Shown here one piece after another: positions 28,101 through 43,100 of a DNA stretch of 52,184 nt; within the stretch, counting starts at the first letter, position 1; each line of letters opens with the position of its first letter. The position numbers and the translations under genes were made by a program. The DNA comes from Stieleria sedimenti. Lineage in GTDB: Bacteria > Planctomycetota > Planctomycetia > Pirellulales > Pirellulaceae. The notes beneath the pieces were generated by a model. The model worked only from the letters and a program-made list of their open reading frames with translations, did no database searches and had not been told where the DNA came from. Location of the stretch: assembly GCF_025060895.1 (NCBI RefSeq), contig NZ_JANZKV010000216.1:1-52184 (forward strand), in the 5' to 3' direction.

Positions 28101-31100
28101 CGATCACCTGCTGGGCACCGCCGCCGATCACCGTGACCGTCGCTGTTCCTTCACCCGCCGCGGTGATCACTCCGTCGGCCGAGACGGTGATCACATCCGG
28201 ATTGCTGACAAAGAACTGCGTGTCGCTGGGCGGATTGATGTCAAAGAAATCGCCGTTGCCGGTGACTTGAATCCGCCGCGTTCCACCGGATAGCGGTAAT
28301 GAAACGCTGTTCGGATAGACCTGCAGATCGCTGACAAAGAGTTCCGGTGACGGTCCCGTGTCTTCATAGACATTGACCACCGTGACCGCTTGAATTCCGC
28401 CCGCCGTGATTTCAACAATCACACTCCCCGGCGATTTTCCGGTGATCGTGCCATCGGGTGTGATCGACGCGACACTCGGGTCCGTTCCGGTAAAGCTCAA
28501 GTAGCCGGCCGGCAGGGGGACATCTTGCTGGTCGGCGAAGTCCCCCATCACGACCAGTGACTGTGATTGGCCGAGCGGCAAGAACAGCGAACGCGTTTCG
28601 ATTTCCATCCCCACCAAGGGCGCATCGCTCACCTCAATGGAGAGCGTCTGTGGCAGAGAATCGCTGAATCCGTCACTCGCGACCAGTTCGATCGTGGCCG
28701 TCCCCTGGAATCCTGCGTCGGGCAAAAACCGAACACGCGTACCGTCATCGACGATCGTTGCGACACCCCCGCTGGCGGCCTGAACACGCAGCGACACCGA
28801 GTCCCCGTCCGGGTCGACTGCCAATTCGTCGACATCGACGGTCACCTCCATCCCAACGTGGGTGAACGCAGACGAAGGTGAGACTTGTGGAGGCCGATTC
28901 GTGGCGAACAGGAAGTTGCCACCCAAAATCTGCACGTCGGACGCATCGACAACGCCATCTCGATTGACGTCGGCCAGCACATCATATCCCGGCTGTCCTG
29001 TGGTGGTTCCCAAAGCGGCCGCCTGAAGCCCACCGTCTAATCCGTCGATGACGCCGTCGACGTTGACGTCGCCGGCAATCGAAACGCTAAGGGAATAGCT
29101 GCCCGCTGCGCCGACGTCGGCACCGCTGATCGACAGCAATTTGATTCCGGCGGCGTCGAGCGCGAAGAGTGCGAATGCAGACTGAGCGTCCGAGCGAGTT
29201 TCCACAGGCGTCACGCCAGCGATTTGAGGGATCGCCGGAGCAAGGCCGCCGATCGTTCCGTCCACTTCCACGGCGACCCAAACAAGGTCGTTGGGTGTCG
29301 AGTCGAGTTCGCTTTGACGGATCGTCAGCGTGTAGCGGTCGGTGTCGCCTGCCGTCAACGCACCATCGGTTGTCGTACCCACAAATTGATGTGCCGTTCC
29401 CAAGTGGTCCGCAATTGGGACGACATTCAGCGGATCGTAACTCGTGACGGCTTCCGTCGATCCGTCTGCCGAGGCGATCAAATTCAACCGCCCAGGCAAG
29501 CCGGAATCGTAGCCATAGTGAACCGCATCCTGCGCCGCGTCCGAGCGCACCGCGACAAGATTCCCATCGGTGTCGTATTGGTAATCAATCGGTGCCATCG
29601 GCGCATCGATCCATTCAATCCGTCCCCCCATGCCACGGACCAGATTCACTCGTTCTCCGTTGGCTGCGATGATCGCCGAATCGCTGACGATCAACCTCGC
29701 ATCGGTCGCCGTGTTGATGGCGACCGTCTTGCCGTCGGCATCGAGCTCGTAGGTCGTTCCGTCGGCCGCGGCGAGGGTATACGCGGTATCGCCGAATCGC
29801 GGATCGGCCGGGTTGTACGGCAGCCCCGATTGGAGATCGAAAAAGCGACTTCCCGCGCGGGTGAGCAAGGTGTCGCTCGATTGAAGCGTGTAAGTGACTC
29901 CGTCATCGGCAATCCAAGCGGGCTTGAAGTACTTCAGTCCCGTGATCTCCATCGGCTGTGGAGCGAAGATAAATCCGGTCCGCTCGCCTGTCGGCAACGT
30001 CACGTACAGTCGAGTTTGTGCGGAGTAAGCAGAGAAGACACCCAGCGACTCGCGACCGGTCTTCGGCACATTGGTTTCCACGCGAAGATCGACGGCACTC
30101 CAACGCCAACCCGGTCCGAAGCTGCCCGAGTGGATGGATTCGAGCGAGTCGTAAACACGTTCAATGGTGAACGCACCACTGCCCAAGTCCACTGTCAAAT
30201 CTGTTTCGACACGTCGATATTGGTTCGACTTCACGACGCTGTTGATTTCGACGCTGACGATCGCTTCGGCAGATCGCTCCGTCAGATCGCTCGCGGTCAA
30301 TCGCAGTTGGTAAAAACCGTTGGACAGCGTGCCGGGATCGAGACTGACCAGTGCCGCATCGGTCACATTCGCTGAACCGGTTGCCAAGGTAACGAAGTCG
30401 TCCGAACCGGCCGGTGCCAGTTCTAATTGCCATTGATCCAAGTTCAGATCATCGACCGACGCGATGATTTCGGTCGCAACACGAATCGGCTGGCGTCCCA
30501 ATTCGCTCGTGAATCGAACCTGCGGCGGTTCGCTATCGGCCGGATCTCGCACCTTGATCGTTCGCTCTGCCACGCCGGTCAAACCGTCAGCATCGGTGGC
30601 GGTGGCGATGACATGGAACTTGCCCGGATTTGCAGGGACGAATCGGGCACGTCCGAGTGTGTCCAGCGGTAGCACTTCCCCGTCGACCTCGATCGACAGA
30701 TCAACGATCTCGGCCAAACTCGATGCGAGGGGATGTACCAGCACCGCCTGTCCCGGAGCCGCGGGAAAACTGGGCGTCAATTCGATCGACACCGAAGGAC
30801 CTTGCGGGGCCAAGCTGGCACGCAGGATTTCGCCGCGACTGGCCGACAACGAACCATCCGAAACGGTGTAGGTGACCACGTAGTCACCGACTTGGCCGGG
30901 TCCGGGAGTCCACGTGACCTCGCCGGTCAACGCATTGATCGACGCCCCCTCTGGCAGACCGACGGCCGAATACCGAAGCATCGCGTCTGCATCCGGATCG
31001 CTGCCCGAGGCGAAGAAACGTGTCTCCACCCCGACCGGTGTTTGATGACTGGTCACGTCGATCTCGGGCGGGCGGTTGACGTTGTTGATCGTCACCATCA

Positions 31101-34100
31101 GTTCGATCGAATCCGACGCGCCGCCGGAATCGGTCACCGTGACGGGGATCGAATAGTTGTCTGCCTGCTCGAATCCCGGTGTCCAGCGAAACTGTCCCGA
31201 CAGACGATCAAGGACCGCTCCGTCGGGCAATCCGTTGGAGGTAAACGTCAGTGCTCCGCCGTCGACGTCGGCGGCGTCAATGAAGAACTCCAGCGACGTA
31301 CCTTCGTTGCCCGATTGCAGCGGAAGCGGCGTTGCCAATGGCGGCTGATTCGTGTTTTCGACCCGGAAGGCGACCGTTTCGCTGTCGGACCGATGTCCGT
31401 CGGAAACCACAAAGACGAGATCCTGGTAGTCGCCCGACTGGAAAATGTTCGGCGTCCACTGGAACAGTCCCGTTGTGGCATCGAGCACGGCGCCTGCGGG
31501 AAGATTCTCGGCGGAATAGAACAGATCGTCGCCATCGGAATCCGTGGCCGCCAGCGAGATGGACAACGATTCGGTTTCAGCGACGGTGTGATCGCCAACG
31601 GGTGTCATCACCGGAGCCGTGTTGGTCTGGCGAACCGTGATCGTGATCTGCTCTTGGTCGTCGAGAATTCTGCTGCTGTCACCGTTGCCGCTGTCTTGGA
31701 CCTGCAACGTGACCGGCCACACGCCAAGGTCACCGACCGTCGGCGTCCACTGGAAGATTGCCGTGCCGTAGGTCGCTCCCGGTACGAACGTCGCGTTGCC
31801 TGGCAGGTTGTCGGCGTCAAAGGTCAGCGGGTCTTCGTCCAAGTCGCGAACGTTGACTTGGAACTCGAGTGGCTCACCGACGACGGCCACCTTGTTGCCG
31901 ATCGGTCGCAGCATCGGGCGTTCGTTCAACGATTCGACGGTGACGATGAATGTAAACTCGGTCATCTGCGCCGCTTGCTCGCCGGCATCGCCGCCATCAT
32001 CGGTTGCCCGCAACGTGATCACATGGTCGCCTCGGTCCCCGTCGCCGGGCGCAAAGGTGAATTGTGCCGTCGCGTCCCCGCGATCGACAAAGCTCGCGAA
32101 TTCGGGAATCGGAAAACCGGGCAGTCCGGACGCGGAAATCGAAATCGGATCCCCATCGGGATCGGTGGCGGTCACGTCCAGTGTCAGAACGTCGCCACGC
32201 TGCAACGTCACGTTGTCGACGGTGGTAAATTCCGGCGGGCGATTGAGATTCAAGACCGTGATCGGAACCGAAATCGCGTCCGTCAGATTTGTTCCGGTCC
32301 CGTTGCCGTCATCGGTGGCGATGAATTCGGCGATGTAGTTTCCGGCATCGTCGCTGCCGGGCAGCCACTCAAAGAGTCCGAGCTCGGCGTCAAAGCTGGC
32401 GCCCGGCGGCAAGCTGATTGCCGCGTAGCTGACCGATGGGAAATCGCCATCGATGGGGCTCAACTCATCGTCATCGCCACGAACTTGGGATTCGTAGGCC
32501 GGCGTATCGGCATCGAAAGCAAAGGTTCGGAAACGCAGCGTTTGTCCTTCCTGAACCACCCATTGATCGACGTCACCGAAATTCGGGGCGGCGTTAACGT
32601 TCAGGACCGTGATGGTCGTGGTTGCCGTCGTTTGCTCGGTGCCATCGTCGATGATAAACGGAACTTCGAATACGCCTGCTTGGAAAAACTCGGGCGTCCA
32701 GCTGAAGACCCCGCTGGAAGGATCGAGCAATGATCCACCAGGCAGCAAGGGGCTGCTGAATTCGACTTCGTCGCCGTCGGGATCGCTGCCCGACAGGTCC
32801 AAGCGGATCGATTCGCCTTCGCGAATAGTCAGTTCAGCCGGAACGGTCAATCGAGGAGGCTGGTTGGTCGGTTGCACCAGGATGGTTGTTTCCGCAGCCG
32901 TTCGGCCGACACCATCGCTGGCGACGAACCGCACCGCGTCGTATGTCCCGGCGGCATCAAATGCCGGTGTCCATCGCAACACGTTCCGGGCGGAATCAAA
33001 GAAGGATCCAGGTGGCAGATTCTCAACCCAGACGGCCAATGCATCGGCGTCTTCGTCAAACACCGACAGCGGGATCTCCAAGGTTTCGCCTTCGGTTGCC
33101 ATGATGCTTTCTGGCAGGCCAGCGATTTGGGGCAACCGATTTCCACCGGCGACATCAACCGTGAATCTCTGAACGGCGAATCCACCTCTTGGATCATAGG
33201 CGTGCAGCACAACATCAGCCGCCGCGGGACTCGAAGGATCGGGAGTCCAAGTCACGCGGCCGGTGCCCGACTCGACCAGCATGCCGTCGGGGCCATCGAC
33301 CAACAGGTAGCTGACCGTGATCCCGTCGGGATCCTCGGCAACCGCTTCGTACACGTAGGGCTCTGCGACGACAGCCTGTGTGACCGGAGCCGAACTGAAT
33401 ACCGGTGCAAGATTATTCGATGGCAGCGTAAAGATGCCGTATTCGAACAGCACGCGTTCCCAGCCAGGGTTGCTCACCGTCAACGTCCGGCCACTGGTTG
33501 CTTCACCCGGAGCCAACACGCCGTCGCCAACGCTATCAGCCAGATCGATCAACCACGCATCATCAACGAATTGCTGAACCGCCGTGGCGGGCGTGCCGGT
33601 AAAGCCCGATGTGGGATCGAGCACCAGCAACAAGGGCAACACCAAATCATTTTGTGAGGCATTGGTGATCGAAACGTCATACGAGACCGTTGCGTCGACG
33701 CGGTGCGACCGGGCGTTGCTGAATTCGATGTCGACCAGATCCGAGAAGTCCGAAACGGCCACGAATTGCGTTTGGTAGGGATCAGCCAGTCCCACACCGA
33801 AGGAACTCTCGATCGACGCATCAACGGTGAAGCTGTAGCTGTCGGGAACGAACGAGGCGAACGTGACGATCGCGGTGTTGGTTGTGGCTTCATAGGTGAC
33901 GCCATCGACCGAGATGACACCGGCCGCATCACCCACCAACTGATAGTTCGACGGGTTCAAAACCGATGCGACATCGGTCTGCGCGCCGACAAACATCGGC
34001 TGGTCAAAGGCGACCGACACTCGGTTTCGCGGCAGGGCGACAAAGGCGTCCGCGGGCGGATCGGTGAACGCGACTTGGGGGGCGATGATGGGTTGCAGGA

Positions 34101-37100
34101 CGTCGACTTGATTGGACTGGCTGATCAACAGCCGGCCGTCGGGGGTGGCTTTGACGATGTCGCCGCGGGTGCCTCCGGTGGCGACGGCGGTTTGTTGCCG
34201 TGTGGCGAGGTCGACCATGATCAGCTCGCCGCCGGCCCCGAGCTGGCCGGCGTTGCTGCTGATGAACAGCAAGCCTTCCAGGTCGGTTCCCGGAACGCCG
34301 AACGTCAAACTGTCGATCGGAATGTCAAAGTCCAACATCGGCTCGGGCGTGCCATCTTCGGCGAATCGGACGACCGTTTCGCGGTTGGGCCAGGTCGCTC
34401 CCCAGAGCGTGCCGTCGGAATCGAAGGTCAGATTGCCGATGCGGAGATCGCTGAACGGGGTGAACGCTTCACTGATCGGGTCGAATCGATCGACGCCGCG
34501 ACTGGTCGAAACAAAGATATCGCCGCTGGACGGATCGATGGCCAACGCCTGTGTGATGCCTTCACCGAATTCGCGTTCGACGGCGCCCGTCTCGGCATTG
34601 AGTAAGAGCAACGGACCGCCGCCGGTCGTCGCCCACAATCCGCCGGAAGGTCCGAATTCCAGATCGAAAATCGGATGGGGCGACTCGGCGATCGCATTGC
34701 CGGCGATTCCCCCCTCGATCGGCACCTCGTACAAGAAGTTGCGACCGAGTCCGCCACTGATGAGCGTCGACCCGTCTTCGCGTACGGCGATCGCCATCGG
34801 GCCGATCCCGGCTTCGCTGGTCGGAATGCCACTGGCGAAGCGCCGCGCCGCGAAGGGATTCAAAACGGTGCCAAACTCCGACGTGTTGCCGGCCGATGGG
34901 ACAGCCGACTGGGCCGCGAGAAAGAGTTCGTTGGTCGACGGAGTTTCGACCGGTTTCGGTGCCGGCGGCAGTGGCGCGCTCGTTCGGTCGAATCGGTTCG
35001 TCGTGCCCAGGTTGACTTGTGAGCCGTCGCCGGGCACTGCCGTGCCCAGGTTTGGCGACTCCTGGTTTCCGGCATGGTCGGTCGCCAAGGCGAGGAACTC
35101 GTAAGCACTCCCCGGCTGGCCGACATAAATCGCGCCGGCTTCGGTCGACTGGCGTTGCCAGATCGCAAAGTCGCCGCCGTCCTGGGCGACGTAGACGGTA
35201 ACGTGTTTGACGCCGGAACCGTCTGTCTCGTCGACCGCGTCCCAGGTGACTTCGAATCGGCTGCCATCGGCCCCGATCGGCGTCGAGGTGACGGTGGTCA
35301 TTGGCGCGGCAACGTCGACACGGTGCGAAGTGACGTTGGTTTGCATCGGCGGTGCATTGCTGAGCAGCACGCGAGCCGATGCGGTGATCTCGTTGTCGAT
35401 CGCAAGATTCGCGGCCGGGTTGACCTGGTAGGTCACAAAACCCGCCCCGCGACCGCGTGCATCATTCGGCGGCAACAAGCCAATGTCACCTTCGCGGACG
35501 AGTTCGCCGGTCGCCGGATCAATCGCTTGCAATCTCCAGCTGGCGATCCGTGTTTCCAGATCCACTCCTGCCGTGACGCGAAGGATGAAACCTTTGCTCT
35601 CAACGAAATCAAAGTCGCCCTGGAAAGTTGCCAGATCATCTGGAATGTGAACCTGGACGTCGCCGAGTTTCAGATCGCCAAGCCGGAAGGAACGCACGTC
35701 GACGTCCTCATCAAGTTCTGTCACAACGCGAAGGTCGTTTGTGGCCGCCGCCGCGGAGGCATTGTTTTGGAACTGAATGGTATAGGGCAGCGGCGCCGTG
35801 GCGGGAACGAATTGTTGGTCGCCAAAGCCGAAGGGACCGACCAGGCTGGCGTTCGGCGTTTCGGCGCCCGTGCCTTCGAAGAAGCGGGCGAAGTTGGGTG
35901 GAGCGAGCTCGGCGCCGGGAGGAATGTCCAACGCAGCCGAACTGAATCTGTTCGAGAAAGGAACGTAGATGTTGAAGGACTGGAAGTGTGTCGGTCGACT
36001 TTGGTTCAATTCGAACGCGGCCGGATCCACTTCGGTGGCGTAGGTCGCTCCGGGGTTGGACGTTTCGGCAAGCGATGCATCGTTTCCGTACCAGCGTCGG
36101 ACGTTTTCAAAGAACTCGAGCAGGCTTCCGCTGGTTTGAATCTCTTCACCGACCGGACCGGCAAGCACACCGGTGGAGAGTACCGCAGCGAGGCTGATGA
36201 CTTTGGGATTTTCACGAATCGGTGGTGCGTCATCTTCCACGCGGAGCAATCCGCCTTCTTCCAGAGCCGCCAAATAGGCGTCGGCCCAGGCATCACGGTC
36301 GGCGGCCAAGACTCGTAGAGCCGGCGTGGCATTGGGATCGTCCAGGATCGCGTCGCGCAGGCCCAGGGCATCACGTGTTTGCAATGCGATGAATTCATCG
36401 CGGTCGACCGCGGTGGCTGATGCCAAAATGTGGAACTGGAACGCGACAAGCTCCGCATCGATCGTATCCAGGAACGATCCGGCGTACTCCCCGTAGGCTT
36501 CACTGAGTTGCGGGAAGAATTCCTCAAGTTTCTGTTGGTCCGTGATCGCGGCGCTGAGCGCATCATAGAAGCGATCCATGACCGCAAGAAACTCAGCCTG
36601 CTCCTGGTCGATCAACTCCTGCAGCCCCGGATAGGTGTGAACGTTGAAGGTTAACCCCGCAAAGTCACCGACGGTTAAGTCCGGAATCACACCGGGCGTG
36701 GTGATCTGGCCCAGTGCATCGGTTTGAAAGCTGTCGTCGTGGGGTGTCGTGATCGCCGAATCGAGACTGGCCCAGGGAACGTCGTCAAACGCTTGACCGT
36801 CGGGCCGGCCGCGGAGGTTTGATGTAAACGCCGCGTAGCGGAAACCGAACAGATCGGGATTCGTGCCCAGTTCAGGAACGCCGAGAGTGAAGTAGACGTA
36901 GGGCGCATCAACGTTGCTGCGGTTGTCGACGGAGAAGCTATACGTGCCCACTTCGCCGGGATTGAGAACACGCGGGCCACCGAGTCCCACCGAGACGTCG
37001 GGTTCGACCGCCCGTTCGATCTGGTAGCGGTACGGCAAAGACGCTTCTTCGCCGCCGGGGTTGATCACCTTGACGTCGTACAAACCTCGCGGCGCATCTC

Positions 37101-40100
37101 GCAAATCGAACGTGGCGAGGATCCGGGTGCTGTCGAGCACTTCGTAGTTCACCGGTTCGAACTCGCCAAACCGCGGGCGAACCAGTTTGGGAATCGCGTC
37201 TTCATCGAACTTGGCACCGTGAATCGTCGTGGTGACCCAGCGGGAATCGCCGCCGATGTCGGTGGTCACATCGGTAACTTGGAACGGAAGCAACTCGGCC
37301 AGGACGGTGACCGGAGTGTCGTCTTCGGGCTGAGAATAACCGCGGACCAGGACGTAGTACGATCCGGGTTCGGTGGTTGCGATGACGGCGGCTTGATCGG
37401 GTTTGAGTTGCCCCGAGTAGGCCGCGTCGTATTGTATCCCGTTGGGCACGTCGCGGAAACGAATGAACAACTCGTTGGCGGCGGCGTCGGCATCGGAATC
37501 GATCGAGACCCGCAGCGTTTCGCCGGCACCGACTTGGACTTCATACAAACGAACTTGTCCGGTGCTGAGCGTTGTTTCCAGCGGAACGCCGGGTTGCAAT
37601 GCATCGACCGTCAGTTCAATCGTTTCCGGTGATGCGGTTTGATTGTTGAGTTCGTTCTCGGCTTCGAAGACGTCATCAAAGATGTCGGCGCGGGTGATGA
37701 CGCGGTACTGGCCTGGCTTGGCGGGCGGCAGTGTAGCGGTCAGTGTGGACGTGTAGGATTCGCCCACGGCCAACGACAATCGAGTCGAGTTGTTTTCGAC
37801 GATGCCCGGAAATTCAGCGCGTCCCAGCGGGATATCAGTGATGTCCCAGATCGCATCTTCGGAGAGGTACAGCGCGTCCGACCAGACTCCGGTTGCTGGT
37901 TCGGGGCCATGATTGGTGACCGACCAGGTAATCTGGACGTCTTCGCCCGACTTGCCGCTTGGTGGGATCTCAATCGATGCGACTTGCAAGTCCGCCGGCG
38001 GGGGCAATTCGATCACGGTCGGTGGCTGGGCGGCAAGCGAGTTGTTGAATTCCCTGTCCAGTTCAAACACGTCGCCGTCGGGAAAGCGATTGTCGATCAC
38101 CGGATCGGTAATCACGATCACGTAGTAGGGGCCCTCGAGATTCCTTGGGGCGCGGACCGATTGTGTCGCCGTATACGATTGGTCCTTCGCCAGACCGCCG
38201 GAATAGGAATTCGAGCCGAGGTAACGATCGGCATCCCTGTCCAAGAAAGGATCGCGCGACAAGTAGATGAGATCCGTCCAGCCTGACTGTCCCGGCGGCG
38301 TGTCACCGGGGCCGAGGTTGCTGACGGTGTACTCGACGTCGAACGACTTTCCGGCCAGCAATCGTGGCGGCACGACAACCGAGGTGACTTGCAGGTCCGG
38401 CGGATCGGTCAGTTCGATCGGCAGCAGTGTCTTGGCAGTGTTATCCGCCTCACCGTCAAATTCCTGCACGACTGCCATCCCGGTATCGCCGCAGCCGACG
38501 ATGTCGTTCCGGAAGATGGCCAGACAGTCCACCGCTGACGAGCCTCCTACCTCGAACTCAATGCCGCTTCCGTCGACTTCGGGGAAGCGTGCACGGGTGA
38601 ACTTGGAGTCGACGTCGACGATCAGATAGAAGTCGCCGTCGATCCCTTGTGGAAGTCGTACATCGAGCGATCGACTGTAGGATTCATCGACGCCGAGTGT
38701 TTTTCCGTTTGCGCCGTAGCCACCACCTGCGCCCAGCAGCCAGTCGGACGAGTCCAATGATTCGTCGCGGGAAAGAAAGATGCGATCGGGCCAGGCTTGT
38801 TCGGCCTGATCGGTGTCGGGTCGCGGATAAGTCGCCGCATCGCCGATGTTCTGAACGGTCCATTCAACCGTGATGGTTTGACCGGACTGGGCGACGCCCG
38901 ATGGCACCGTCAATGAGGTGACCTTCAGGTCCGGTTCGGAATAGCTGATCTGAATCGGTCTTGAGTCCCGGTTGTTGTACTCTTGGGGCGCGAAACCGCT
39001 GCCTGGTCCTCGCCCGCCTTCGTAAACGGCGCCGCGTCCCCAGCCATTCGTTCCGTCGTAGAAAGTGCGGCTGCTTGTGTTGTCGCCCGCCGACGGGACA
39101 GTCGGTTCGTACTTCCGCGGATCAGGGATCGGCAGTGCATCGGTCCAGACGTAGACGTAATACTCGCCATCAGCGCCGCGTGGCATGCGAATCCGAGTCG
39201 ATTCGGTATAGCTGTCTCCGGTACCCAGCGGCGTGTCACTGCGGTGGATCTGTTTTCGCACCAGAGTCGATTCGCTGAGCTGGAATTCAGGGAAACGTGA
39301 CAGGTAAACGTACTCCGTCCAGTACGTTGTTCCGGACCAGACCGGTGCACCGACGTTGGTCACGGTCCAACTGAGGTCGACGTATTCGCCCGACTCGCTT
39401 GTCGCCGGCAAGTTGATGTCGGTGATCTGTAAATCGGCTGCCGAGTGACTAATTGTTATTGGAGTCGACTGGTCATTGTTGTTTTCGAAGGAACCTTCGT
39501 AGATGCCGGGCAATCGCGCGTCGGTCTCAACGATCACGTGACTGCCAAAAATCTCTGGCGACAGCTTGAATTCGGCTTCGGCGGTGTAGCTTTGACCGGC
39601 TTCCAAGCGACCGCGACGCTCGACGAAACCGAGAGACGATATCTGCGCGTCGGGATGGTTACTATCAGCGTGTGTCGAAACGTAGATCCAATCGGTCCAC
39701 GCATCGCCTCCCGTCGCGTTTTCTCCCTGGTTTAACACCGTCCACTGGACCGTCATCGACGTTCCCGCATCGATCGTTGCCGGTGCGACGACGCTGTCGA
39801 CGACCAAGTCCGCGGGCGTGGTGGCTAGCGGCAGAACCGTGATCGGCCGCGCCTTGTAATTGTTGCTGTCCAGTTCGTTTGGATCATCTGGGTTCGTATT
39901 GATGTCCCGAGTGTCCTCGATGACGACGTTGTAGGCATCCGACCAGACGGTGACATGCCACTGACCGGCTTCGAAGTCTTTGCCATCGATTTTTGGCAAC
40001 GTTACCCGGCGAGTCGCGGTGTAGTCTTCCCCGATCGCCAGCGGGCCCGAATGTGAAAACGTTCCCAGCAAGATGTCGTCGGTCCGAACGTCAGGTCGAT

Positions 40101-43100
40101 TGCGATCGACGGTCAACCAGATGGTGTCGTTCCAAGAATCCACATTGGTTTCACCGAGTCCCAGGTTGGTGACCGTGTAAGAAACATCGATCGTCGTGCC
40201 CTCGAAGACTTCATCCGGCGCGATGACGTCGGAGGTGACCAGATCAGCCGGAGGAAGGGAATCGGCAAAGAACGATTTTGTTCCCAAGTTATTGTCTTCA
40301 TCCGGGTATTCTTCGATTGAATCTTCGAAGTCGGTTTGGACAAGCACAAACACATCGCCGCGGAATCGTTTCGGCACGACGTAGGGCTCGACCGAAACCT
40401 GGTACGGTTCGTTCGGGGCCAGTGCAGCAGCATTGTCAAAGGTGCCGAGCACGATGTCATCGCTGGTGACTTTGTTGTCAAGCGAGAGGTACACCCGGTC
40501 TTTCCAACGTCCCTTGGTCGTCTCGGTACCGCGGTTGGTCACGATGTAGGTCGCCGAAATCGTTCCACCGGCGGGAACGCTTGACGGCGCGATGATGTCG
40601 GTGACTTGCAGGTCCGGACGCGGCGGATGGCTGACGACGATGATTTCGTCGTCTTCGCTGACGTTGTTGTCCCCCGCCGTGGCGTGTTCGTACAGCGAAC
40701 CGGTGAAGTTCGAGTGCACGACGACTTGAAATGCACCTTCCAGTTCGGCGGAAAGCGAAAATTGTTCGGCGCGTGTGTACGATAATCCGGCGTCGAGCGT
40801 CAGCGACGTTTCGAAGATTCCCAGGTGAATCAGACTCGCATCGGGATCCCCCACGGGTTTCAGTGACAGGCGATCACTCCAGCGTCCATCGGCCACTGCG
40901 TCGCCCGTGTTGCGAACCGTCCACTCGACGTCGATCTTGGTACCCGACTTCGCTTCCGGCGGCGCCGTGATCGCTTCAACGATCAAGTCGGGCGAAGGGG
41001 CGACGGTGATGTTCGTCGCCGAGGAGACAAGACGGTTGTTACCGCCGAAACGATGTTCGAACACGCTGGAGAAGATTCCGGTGTCGACGACGACGTAGAA
41101 GGTCCCTTCGAGTCCGTTGGGAAGCAAAATTTGGCTCGTGCGACGATAACTTTGATCAACATCCAGCACGCCGAAGTGGCTGCTGCCTGCGGCGATGCTC
41201 GGATCGTTGGGGTTCACTCGGAAGGCACGCAGCAGGTCCGTTCCGTCGGGGTTGCGGGCCAGTCGAATGACGTCTGTCCAAGTGGGGATGTCGGTGGGTC
41301 CAATGCCCTGGTTGGTGACTTCCCAGGTGATTTCAAGCGAACCGCCGCTGGAGGCCGTCGGCGGAACGTCGACCGAGGAGACGACGAGGTCGGCATAGGG
41401 CGTCGGCGTGATTTCGACTTTGTCGGCAGCCAGCGTCACATTGTTCGCCGTCTTGCTGTCTTCGAAGACATCGCCTTGAGCATCAGCGGCGACGAAGACA
41501 TGGAATAGACCCGCCGTACCGGCCGGCAGCGTCAGGTCGACCGACGCGTCGTAGCTGTCGCCGACCGGCAACGATGTGTTGCGTTCCAGTTGACCAACCA
41601 CGCGATCGTCGCCATTCCCAAAAATCTCGTCCGACGACAGGACAATCGTATCCACCCAGCGATCAGTATTCGTTGCCGCCTCGCCGGTATTCGCCACCGT
41701 CCAGCTGACGGTCATGGCTGCCGGGTCACCGATCACCAAGGTGGGACTGACCACGTTGCTGGTCACCAGGTCTGCGTGTGGTGGCACGGTCAAGGTGATC
41801 GGACTGGCAATCACGTTGTTGCCTTCGCCGCCCAGTTCGTAGATTTCATCTCCGTCGTCAATGCTGAGCAGCAAGAATTGACTTCCGCTCAATTCAATCG
41901 GAATGTCTACTTCCGTTTGAAAATCTTGGCTGCCGCCGGGTTGCCAAACCGCGGTATCGACGCGCTCCGAAAGCAGCACATCGTTGGCATCGACTTGGTC
42001 ATTTTCCGACAGATAAATCCGCGTGGTGAAACCGGTGAGCGTTGCCGCGGTTCCGATCTGGCTTTCGCTCCAATCGAGCGTGAGTGAGTTCCCTGCGACG
42101 ACTTCGGTGGGCGGACTGATGAAGACGCCTGTCAGATCGGGATGCCCGAGCGTGATGGTTTGCGGCAGCACGAACACGTTGTTCGATTCGCCTTCGCGTT
42201 CGAATAGCTCGTCGTCAACGTCGGTCTCGAACACGACGCGATAGTCGCCATCGGCGAGATCGGGGATGACGATCGTATGTGTCACCAATCGCGACGAACC
42301 GTTGGCGAGCAACTCGTCGTGCCGCTCCGTGGCGACCGCGACTCCGTTGGCGATGGTCCCGTCGGTTGAAAAGTAAACGCGATCGGTCCATGATGCATCG
42401 GTCGCCGCGTCACCGGAGTTTTCGACGGTCCAGCGGAGCGTGATTTCTTGGCCGGGTTGGATGGACGGCTCACTGATGGATGCGGATGCGAAAACCAAAT
42501 CGGGCGTTGGCGCGGGGGTGATGGTGATCGCCGCAGATTCAACATTGTTCAGCTCATCGAGCTCAATGATCCCGCCGGTCACATCGGTCGCAAAGAGAAG
42601 AAACAGGTCGCCGAACGTGTCGCGTGGAAGCGTGACATCGAGCTGCACGTCGTAGTTGCCAGCGACCGCGAGGTCTTCGGTACGAGTGAATTGGCCCAGC
42701 AACGTGTCCGACGCATCGATGACTTGATCGGTCGACAGGTAGACGTGGTCAACCCAGGGCGATTCGGCGGTGGCTTGCCCGATGTTGCTGACCCGCCAGG
42801 TGACGGGAATGACCTGGCTGGTCTGTGCGGTCGCGGCGGACGAGACGACTTCGATGTCGAGGTCGGGTCTTGGTGCCGCCTCGACGAATGTAATGTTATT
42901 GTCCTCATCACATTCGAGCAGCGTGCCGTTGCCGGCACCGTCGTCATCGGCGTCATCGGCGACGACCCAGAGTTGCGAGAATCCCACCGGGACGGTGAGC
43001 GTGACGTCTTCGAATTCTCCAGGTTCGAGTCGTTGTGTCGTATTCGTCGTTCCGAGCAGCACGCCGCCCTGGCCGGGGTCGCCGTCGTAGAACGCGACGG

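Noticed and set aside
30733-32733. Plus-strand open frame of 666 codons opposite the giant gene
   Set aside because: It lies wholly antisense to recognisable cadherin-like repeats; its translation has no domain and is Arg-rich. High-GC codon bias leaves such frames open.
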